DNA of 64,000 nt from Thalassospira mesophila (GTDB lineage: Bacteria; Pseudomonadota; Alphaproteobacteria; Rhodospirillales; Thalassospiraceae), in assembly GCF_002115755.1 (NCBI RefSeq), contig NZ_JFKA01000001.1, positions 434,001 through 498,000 on the forward strand. Reading direction: 5' to 3'. The notes beneath the pieces are model-generated. The model was not told the origin of the DNA. It saw nothing but the letters and a program-made list of their open reading frames with translations, and did not search any database. Below, in pieces: positions 55,206-61,222 of the stretch; positions within the stretch are counted from its first letter, which is position 1, and every line of letters begins with the position of its first letter. The translations under genes were made by a program, and so were the position numbers.

Positions 55206-55356
55206 GGCTGGATTACTCGCTGTTAGTCGTCTTTGTAAATGATGCCCCTTATTCGGAAGGACAAGGGGGGTGATTTAGATTACAATCTTGCAATGTATTA
55301 AGCCGGAGCGTGCAACCCCTGAAATCTGGGGTGTTTGGGCGCGAAAGCAACTGTTT

Positions 55357-55875
55357 TCAGTCGTTTTTTGCCAGATCGCCGTCGAAATCGAGCATGACAG
55401 GTGTATATCCCAGCGATGTGACAAATTTCAAAAGATCATTCGGCGAAATTGACGTTGTCCTGTCGTTGCGCAGCGGATGAAAATTTAAAACGGTATCGCC
55501 GCTTTGGAAAAAGGCACTGTCAAAAGCGACATGCACCACCCGGTCATGGTCGTTGATCAGGGCAAAAGGGGTGACCGAGCCGGGAATGACACCCAGCGTT
55601 TGGTGCAACAGATCGGGTTTGCCAAACGACAGTCGCTGGCAACCGAGGTGTTTGTGCAAATGGTTTAGCTGTATCGGGCGATCTTCCTGGGCCACGACAA
55701 GCCACAGCGCCCCTTTTTTATCCTTGAGGAAAAGGTTTTTGCTGTGCATGCCCGGTAAATCGCCGCGCAGGGCCTGTGATTCTTCGACAGTGAAAAGCGG
55801 GACATGCTCCAGCGTGCTGATATCGATTCCCAGTTTTTCAAAATAACCAAATAACTTGGTGGAGGGATCGTCCAT
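55357..55875 (-). CDS. YbaK/ProX-type aminoacyl-tRNA deacylase
   Basis: The 172-residue protein is a YbaK/EbsC-fold trans-editing domain. VPLFTVEESQALRG near 25-38, GMHSKNLFLKDKKG near 42-55 with the catalytic K45-like lysine, and the GSVTPFALIND segment are those of the PrdX/ProX deacylases that clear Ala-tRNAPro. The start MDDPSTKLFGYF at 55875 is used; upstream codons to 55992 are not conserved. It is on minus, 151 bases upstream of cnoX. Confidence 0.9.
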   Translation of the reverse strand: MDDPSTKLFGYFEKLGIDISTLEHVPLFTVEESQALRGDLPGMHSKNLFLKDKKGALWLVVAQEDRPIQLNHLHKHLGCQRLSFGKPDLLHQTLGVIPGSVTPFALINDHDRVVHVAFDSAFFQSGDTVLNFHPLRNDRTTSISPNDLLKFVTSLGYTPVMLDFDGDLAKND

Positions 55876-56026
55876 GTTATTTCCGTTATGGTTGGGGTGA
55901 TGGAAAATATTGATCGCGATAATAACACAAAAACTGCGCCAGTCAGATGAACTGACGCAAAAAACCAATAAAAACCGTTGGAAATCCGCCATTTTTCACG
56001 ATGTGACATTTTCATCAAAAAAGGTG

Positions 56027-56054
56027 TTGCAATCACTCGTTCTTGGGCTATTAT
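56027..56054 (+). promoter_or_regulatory. Promoter of the tRNA-Gly pair
   Basis: TTGCAA at 56027-56032 and TATTAT at 56049-56054 are 16 bases apart. A GC-rich run (CCGCGCCG) follows, the kind of discriminator linked with stringent control of stable RNA genes. The start site would be near 56061, 34 bases before the first tRNA. Confidence 0.7.
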
Positions 56055-56094
56055 CCGCGCCGCTCCCCAAGGGGAACACAACAGACTGATGAAT

Positions 56095-56169
56095 GCGGGC
56101 GTAGCTCAGTGGTAGAGCACAACCTTGCCAAGGTTGGGGTCGAGAGTTCGAATCTCTTCGCCCGCTCCA
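56095..56169 (+). tRNA. tRNA-Gly (anticodon GCC), copy 1
   Basis: The 75-base sequence folds to a full cloverleaf: acceptor GCGGGCG/CGCCCGC, D arm GCTC/GAGC, anticodon stem CAACC/GGTTG with loop TTGCCAA, T arm GAGAG/CTCTT with TTCGAAT, and an encoded CCA. It matches copy 2 base for base. Confidence 0.97.
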
Positions 56170-56190
56170 TCAGGTCTTTTGGGAAATACC

Positions 56191-56289
56191 GCTTTCATTA
56201 TGATGCGGGCGTAGCTCAGTGGTAGAGCACAACCTTGCCAAGGTTGGGGTCGAGAGTTCGAATCTCTTCGCCCGCTCCATAATGAAAGC
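56191..56289 (+). repeat. 11-base inverted repeat flanking tRNA-Gly copy 2
   Basis: GCTTTCATTAT at 56191-56201 and its complement ATAATGAAAGC at 56279-56289 enclose copy 2. In the transcript they would extend the acceptor stem beyond a short internal loop. Copy 1 has no such pair. Confidence 0.8.
56205..56279 (+). tRNA. tRNA-Gly (anticodon GCC), copy 2
   Basis: This is identical to copy 1 over all 75 bases, including the CCA. It lies 35 bases downstream of copy 1 and is flanked by an 11-base inverted repeat. Confidence 0.97.
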
Positions 56290-56293
56290 AGTC

Positions 56294-56323
56294 AAAGGCC
56301 GTCCTTCGGGGCGGCCTTTTATT
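56294..56323 (+). terminator. Terminator after the tRNA-Gly pair
   Basis: An 11-base stem (AAAGGCCGTCC with its complement, one G-U) capped by TTCG is followed by TTTTATTTT, 15 bases after copy 2. Confidence 0.9.
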
Positions 56324-56540
56324 TTGCCCAAATGGCCGGGCGGATGTTTTTAAAAACAACAACAAATACCATCGGGCCAACATATCCCGGGGCGCAAGGT
56401 GGAACGAAAGTTCCTTTCATCAACCTGAAGATCCTTATTTAAACAGTGACTTGACGGAACAGAGCTGATCAGGGGAAACTGCCCGCGTTCTTCTGCCCGT
56501 GAGGGGCGGCTGTTAAATTCATAAAAATGAATAAATACGA

Positions 56541-56569
56541 TCTGGCCATATATTTATGGTCAGATTTTT
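56541..56569 (+). promoter_or_regulatory. Hairpin with T tract upstream of the GGDEF-EAL gene
   Basis: TCTGGCCATA and TATGGTCAGA pair over ten bases (one G-U) with loop TATT and are followed by TTTTT. It lies 107 bases before the ATG. It could be an attenuator, a terminator of an upstream transcript, or an operator. Confidence 0.5.
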
Positions 56570-56675
56570 ATGCTAGTTTCCGGCGCACGAACAACGATTG
56601 GATCTTGGTTAAGCCAAAGGGCAGTCCGCCCGGTGATTAAGGATTTTTCCCATTTCGAGCCGCCATTTTTTTATC

Positions 56676-58814
56676 ATGCGGACTCTTCCGGCGATGCTTC
56701 TGGTGATGCTGATCGGGAGTGCCGGTTTTTTTCTGGTTTACTGGGCGACAAGTGAAACAGACCGGGTGGCAACAGCGCGCCAGCTTTATCTGATGGAGCA
56801 ATCGCAGGCCGAAAGCCTGTTTGTGATTGCTCATCAGCAAGAAGGGGGCACTGTCTGGGATAATTCGCTGCAGGCGGCCATGCGATGGGACACCAAATGG
56901 CTCAATGATAATCTTGGTGCCTGGATGCACGAATATTATGGCTTTAACGCCCTTTATGTTCTCGATCCCCGCGATGTGCCGGTGCTGGCCTATCGTGAAA
57001 AAACAGGGTTGCAGGCCCATATTGACCCGGCATTTGGCGAAATCCTTTATCCGGTTGTTAACAAGCTGCGTGCCCGGTTGCGGGCGGGCGAGGGCTCTCG
57101 CGATCCGCGCTTGAAGACACCTGGCGAAACAATTCGAACAATGGTGGATGGCCATCCGGCCATTGTCAGCGTCAAGCCGATCGTCAGTCATAGCGGCGAA
57201 ATCACCCAAGTACCCGGAAACGAGTTTTTGCATGTTGTTGTTCATTATCTGGATGGCACCAGTTATCTTGCGGAACTGGAACGGAATTACCTGTTTGATA
57301 ATTTGCGTTATTCCAGCACTAAAAATAATGTCGGCACAGAACGCGCCTATCCGCTGAAATCGACCGGTCATACCATCGTCGGGTATTTTATCTGGCAGCC
57401 CTATTGTCCCGGTGCGACGGTAATGGGGTATATTTCGCCGATGCTGGTGGTGCTGGTTGCGGCCCTGATTGTGATGGTGTGTGCATTTATGACCCTGGCG
57501 TATCGCCGTCGCGCCAGCCAGGACGCCACAGAAGCCAAAATGCACCATATGGCAATGCATGATGCCCTGACCGGGTTGCCCAACCGCTCGAATTTTAACT
57601 TGCGGGTCGATCATGAACTGGCAAATCTGGGTCCGTCGCAGGCCGGGTTGGCATTGCTGTTTCTGGATCTGAACGGGTTTAAACAGATCAATGATTCGTT
57701 TGGTCATCCGCTGGGCGATAAGCTGATTTGCGAATTTTGTAACCGTTTGACGTCTCTGTCGCGAGATTGCGATGCGGTTGCCCGGGTGGGCGGTGACGAG
57801 TTTACCCTGATGCTGACCGGGATGCGCCAGCGCGACGATGTCGAACGTTTTTGCCGCAGACTTATTGAACTGGTCCGGGTGCCGTTCAATATTGATGGCC
57901 AACAGATTTTTGTCGGCCTAAGTGTGGGCTATGCCTTTGCCCCGGAACACGGGCGGGACCGTAACGAACTGATCCGCAAGGCCGATGTGGCACTTTATCA
58001 TGCCAAGGCCAATGGCAGAAATGACTTTGCCGGTTTCGAGGACGAAATGGATGCCTTGTTGCGCAACCGGCATCGTCTGGAAACCGACCTGCGCGAGGCC
58101 TTGGGTGCCAACGACCAGATAGAGGTTTATTATCAACCGATTTATTGCGCACGCACGGAAACGCTGAACGGGTTTGAGGCGCTTTTGCGCTGGCATCACC
58201 CGGCCCGCGGGCCAATTTCGCCGGAATTTTTCATCCCGATTGCCGAGGAAGCCGGTATTATTGGCGATCTTGGTCAATTTGTTTTGCGCCAGGCGTGCGA
58301 GGCCGCCATGCGCTGGCCCGACCAGACCATGGCCGTTAATGTCTCGATCCTGGAATTGCAGGATATGGATTATGTGCAAAAGCTTGCCGCAGTTTTGGCC
58401 GCAACCGGGCTGGCACCGGAACGGCTTGAACTCGAAGTAACCGAGACCGCTATGCTGACGGCGGGAACGTGCGAGGAAAACTTAAAAGCAATTCGCATGA
58501 TGGGAATTCGAGTTGCGCTGGATGATTTTGGTACGGGCTTTTCGTCTTTGGGCCGCTTGACCCGGATTGATGTGGACCGGATCAAGATTGATAAAACCTT
58601 TGTTCATGGTTTTGACCAGTCGAGTAACGACAAGGCAATGGTGCGTGCGATTGTCGAACTTGCCCATGCCACCAGACTGGCGATTACGGCAGAAGGGGTT
58701 GAGAACCGGGCGCAGATGGAATTTCTGCGCGAAATTGGCTGTGACCTGCTGCAGGGTTTTTATTATGCCAAGCCGGCCCCCGCGGCTGAAATAGATGCGT
58801 TGTTGGCAAAGTAA
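56676..58814 (+). CDS. CHASE4-GGDEF-EAL cyclic-di-GMP protein
   Basis: The 712-residue membrane protein has a first helix (about 4-24), a periplasmic CHASE4-type sensor at about 50-215 (WDNSLQAAMRWDTKWL and YGFNALYVLDPRDVPVLAY), a second helix (about 248-272), a GGDEF domain with intact GGDEF near 371-375 and an RxxD inhibition site (RDCD) five residues before it, and an EAL domain with FEALLRW near 499-505, DDFGTGFSSLGRL near 610-622 and IDKTFV. All catalytic motifs look intact, so both synthesis and breakdown of c-di-GMP are possible. Confidence 0.95.
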   Translation: MRTLPAMLLVMLIGSAGFFLVYWATSETDRVATARQLYLMEQSQAESLFVIAHQQEGGTVWDNSLQAAMRWDTKWLNDNLGAWMHEYYGFNALYVLDPRDVPVLAYREKTGLQAHIDPAFGEILYPVVNKLRARLRAGEGSRDPRLKTPGETIRTMVDGHPAIVSVKPIVSHSGEITQVPGNEFLHVVVHYLDGTSYLAELERNYLFDNLRYSSTKNNVGTERAYPLKSTGHTIVGYFIWQPYCPGATVMGYISPMLVVLVAALIVMVCAFMTLAYRRRASQDATEAKMHHMAMHDALTGLPNRSNFNLRVDHELANLGPSQAGLALLFLDLNGFKQINDSFGHPLGDKLICEFCNRLTSLSRDCDAVARVGGDEFTLMLTGMRQRDDVERFCRRLIELVRVPFNIDGQQIFVGLSVGYAFAPEHGRDRNELIRKADVALYHAKANGRNDFAGFEDEMDALLRNRHRLETDLREALGANDQIEVYYQPIYCARTETLNGFEALLRWHHPARGPISPEFFIPIAEEAGIIGDLGQFVLRQACEAAMRWPDQTMAVNVSILELQDMDYVQKLAAVLAATGLAPERLELEVTETAMLTAGTCEENLKAIRMMGIRVALDDFGTGFSSLGRLTRIDVDRIKIDKTFVHGFDQSSNDKAMVRAIVELAHATRLAITAEGVENRAQMEFLREIGCDLLQGFYYAKPAPAAEIDALLAK

Positions 58815-58859
58815 GGCAATGCCGCCGGGAAAACCTGCCCGTGCGGCACCTTGGCCTTA
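58812..58859 (+). terminator. Long imperfect hairpin after the GGDEF-EAL gene
   Basis: TAAGGC...TGCCGC...CGGG pairs with CCCG...GCGGCA...GCCTTA through bulges; it starts in the stop codon itself. The T tract is weak, so termination is only probable. Confidence 0.4.
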
Positions 58860-58968
58860 CTTTGGCTTCACAATGTGGAAAAGGGGCGCCCGAACCAGTA
58901 TAAAAGGCACGCAAGGCCGTCCGGTATTTCGCTACGATAAAAAACTTCACCACCGGAATTTCATGTTT

Positions 58969-59802
58969 TTATAAAATATTTGTACTACTTGAAAGATCGC
59001 GCCATTGATCCAGGTCGTTCTGGTAGGTGGTGATTTTGGTTGCCATGATGTCTACGGCATCCGGGCCAACGGGGAAATGCAGCGGTGGTTCATCGTCATT
59101 GGCAAGCCGGATCAGGGTTTGTGCCAGCTTTCGCGGATCACCAGGTTGCTGATGATTGTATGAGCCATAGGTGTTTTTAAGGTTTTGCGCGGTATCGCGA
59201 TAATCTTCGATATGGCTGTCGGCATAGCGCACGGACGTGCTGTCGAGGAAATCGGTTCGGAAAAATCCGGGTTCGACGATGGTGACGTGAATGCCAAATT
59301 GCGCCACTTCCTTGGCCAGGGATTCGGAAAACCCGGCAAGGGCATGTTTGCTTGCACAATAAAGCGAGCCACCGGGCCCGCCGCGTAACCCGGCGATGGA
59401 AGACATGTTAAAAATCATGCCTGCGCGCTGGCGACGCATGGTTGGCAGCACGGCGCGGGTGACATTCATTGCCCCGAAAACATTGGTGTCAAACTGGGCA
59501 CGGATATCGTCATTCGTGGCTTCCTCAAACAACCCGAAATGACCATATCCGGCATTATTGACCAAAACGTCGATCCGGTTGAATTTTGATGATGCCGCAT
59601 AGACCGCACTTTGGGCGTGGCCTTCGTCGGTAACATCCAGTGTCAGGGCAAGAAAACGGTCGCCGGCCGTGGAAAATTGCTGCGAAAGTTTTTCCCGGTT
59701 GCGCGCCGTGCCAATAACGCGGTCGCCCGCTTCAAGGGCGGTACGGGCAATTTCGGCCCCAAGTCCTCGGCTGGCGCCGGTGATAAACCATGTTTTGGGC
59801 AT
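58969..59802 (-). CDS. Short-chain dehydrogenase/reductase
   Basis: The 277-residue protein is a classical SDR. TGASRGLG is at 8-15, NNAG is at 82-85, the catalytic S134/S135, Y148 and K152 lie in MSSIAG and LYCASK. The start ATG 59802 has GGAGGTCC directly upstream. The substrate is unknown; oxidoreductases of this length (about 280) with the extended C-terminal segment of FPVGPDAV are numerous. It is unlinked to fabI by function; a hairpin separates them. Confidence 0.9.
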   Translation of the reverse strand: MPKTWFITGASRGLGAEIARTALEAGDRVIGTARNREKLSQQFSTAGDRFLALTLDVTDEGHAQSAVYAASSKFNRIDVLVNNAGYGHFGLFEEATNDDIRAQFDTNVFGAMNVTRAVLPTMRRQRAGMIFNMSSIAGLRGGPGGSLYCASKHALAGFSESLAKEVAQFGIHVTIVEPGFFRTDFLDSTSVRYADSHIEDYRDTAQNLKNTYGSYNHQQPGDPRKLAQTLIRLANDDEPPLHFPVGPDAVDIMATKITTYQNDLDQWRDLSSSTNIL

Positions 59803-59996
59803 ATGGACCTCCGTTTGGTGGCATTTGGCGATGGGCGCAATGTAACCAACAGTGCCCCTGATGCGGTAGACCGATCCACGCGGGGTATTGCACAATACTG
59901 CATAAATTGGATGTGGGAAGGGTGTTGGCATTAAAGCCGGGCAACGATCACGACATGGCGAGACGATGGTGTGTTGTGGTGCATTTTCAAACACTA

Positions 59997-60030
59997 AACG
60001 CCGACCGGTAGAATTTTACCGGTCAGCGTT
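59997..60030 (-). terminator. Terminator after fabI
   Basis: On the minus strand AACGCTGACCGGTA pairs with TACCGGTCGGCGTT (14 bases, one G-U) across a 6-base loop, 56 bases past the fabI stop. The T tract is short. Confidence 0.65.
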
Positions 60031-60086
60031 AAATTGGAACCGTTTGTGGGCCGAAGGTGGGGCCGGGCAGGCATATCGCGCCCGGT

Positions 60087-60845
60087 TTATCCCATGATGT
60101 GATAACCGCCATCGATATGAATGACATCGCCGGTAATGGCGCGCGAACGGTCACTGGCCAAAAACGAGGCCAGATCGCCAATTTCATCAATGGTGACCAG
60201 GCGATGTTCGGGCGAACGGGTGCGGGCCTGTGCCATCAGGTTATCAAATTCGGCAATGCCCGATGCCGCACGGGTTAATAGCGGACCCGGCGAAATGGCA
60301 TGGACGCGAATGTTTTGCGGCCCCAGTTCCGCTGCCATATAACGGGTTGCGGCTTCAAGGGCGGCTTTGACGGGCCCCATGATGCCATAATGATCAACCA
60401 CCCGTTCCGACCCCATATAGCTGACGGTCAGTAAGGCGCCGCCATCGGTCATGAGCGGTTCGGCGCGTTGGGCGATGCGTTGAAACGAATGGCACGAAAT
60501 ATCCATTGCGGTTAAAAAGCCGTCGCGCGAGCAATCTACCACGCGGCCATGCAAATCATCGGCGGGGGCGTAGGCAATGCAATGCAGGACAAAATCCAGC
60601 TTGCCCCATTTTTGGGTGATGTCGGCAAACAGGGCATCGGTCTGGGCCTCGTCACAAACATCAAGCGGGGCAATGATCGAGGCATCCACATTTTCGGCTA
60701 GCGGGCGCACATATTTTTCCGCTTTTTGATTAAGGTAGGTTACGGCAAGCTCGGCGCCGTCACGCCGGAACGCCTGGGCGCAGCCATAGGCGATGGATTT
60801 GTCGTTGGCGATGCCAATCACCAATCCTTTTTTTCCTGCCAGCAT
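60087..60845 (-). CDS. fabI: Enoyl-[acyl-carrier-protein] reductase FabI
   Basis: FabI makes the last reduction of each fatty-acid elongation cycle with NADH or NADPH. The 252-residue protein has the divergent SDR signature GIANDKSIAYG at 11-21, and the catalytic Y143, Y153 and K160 in SYMGSERVVDHYGIMGPVK, as in Escherichia coli FabI. The C-terminal GDVIHIDGGYHIMG is typical. It is divergent from the large glutamate dehydrogenase gene across 377 bases. Confidence 0.95.
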   Translation of the reverse strand: MLAGKKGLVIGIANDKSIAYGCAQAFRRDGAELAVTYLNQKAEKYVRPLAENVDASIIAPLDVCDEAQTDALFADITQKWGKLDFVLHCIAYAPADDLHGRVVDCSRDGFLTAMDISCHSFQRIAQRAEPLMTDGGALLTVSYMGSERVVDHYGIMGPVKAALEAATRYMAAELGPQNIRVHAISPGPLLTRAASGIAEFDNLMAQARTRSPEHRLVTIDEIGDLASFLASDRSRAITGDVIHIDGGYHIMG

Positions 60846-61222
60846 TCAAGTTACCTCTTTGGATTTAAAATCACGCTGCAATTGCGAAAGTTTGTAAAAA
60901 GATCTTGTCAGAAGAAAGTCTAAACAAGTTTGCGCTGCAGCAAACAGTAAATTTCGATGACATTGCATTTGTGACCCATGCGTGCTGCACATATCCGAAC
61001 CGATTGAGAAATCAAATTTTTTACATTCCAGCCGTAGTTTTTGAGCAGGCGATAAGCTATGTGTAAGTCTGGATGAAGGCGGCGTTTTCGTGTGTTTTTC
61101 TTTCCCAGGGCGATGCCGCCGGAATCCCAAAGCAAAGTGATAATCCGAGGTGTTTGGTACCAGTCGCAAAGGCTGGTGCAGGCGGTTTTGGCAAACAAAA
61201 CCGACAAAAAGGGAAATACGAC
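60846..61222. other. 377-base gap between fabI and the glutamate dehydrogenase gene
   Basis: The gap should contain promoters for both neighbours. I see no hexamer pair strong enough to call. The single structure is a perfect 8-base hairpin at 61183-61203, annotated separately. Small open frames in the minus direction have no ribosome site. Confidence 0.6.
61183..61203 (+). promoter_or_regulatory. Hairpin just before the glutamate dehydrogenase ribosome site
   Basis: CGGTTTTG-GCAAA-CAAAACCG is a perfect 8-base stem that ends 19 bases before the ATG and 7 bases before a GGGA ribosome site. Its position could affect initiation. Confidence 0.45.

Larger units (their letters stand above)
56280..56675 (+). 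other. 396-base gap between tRNA-Gly and the GGDEF-EAL gene
   Basis: It holds the tRNA terminator at 56294-56323, about 200 bases without any recognised signal, and a hairpin-T tract at 56541-56569 ahead of the GGDEF-EAL gene. No credible gene is present. Confidence 0.6.

Noticed and set aside
56637..57902. 421-residue minus-strand frame opposite the GGDEF-EAL gene
   Set aside because: It is an antisense shadow; the plus-strand frame has complete CHASE4, GGDEF and EAL motifs.
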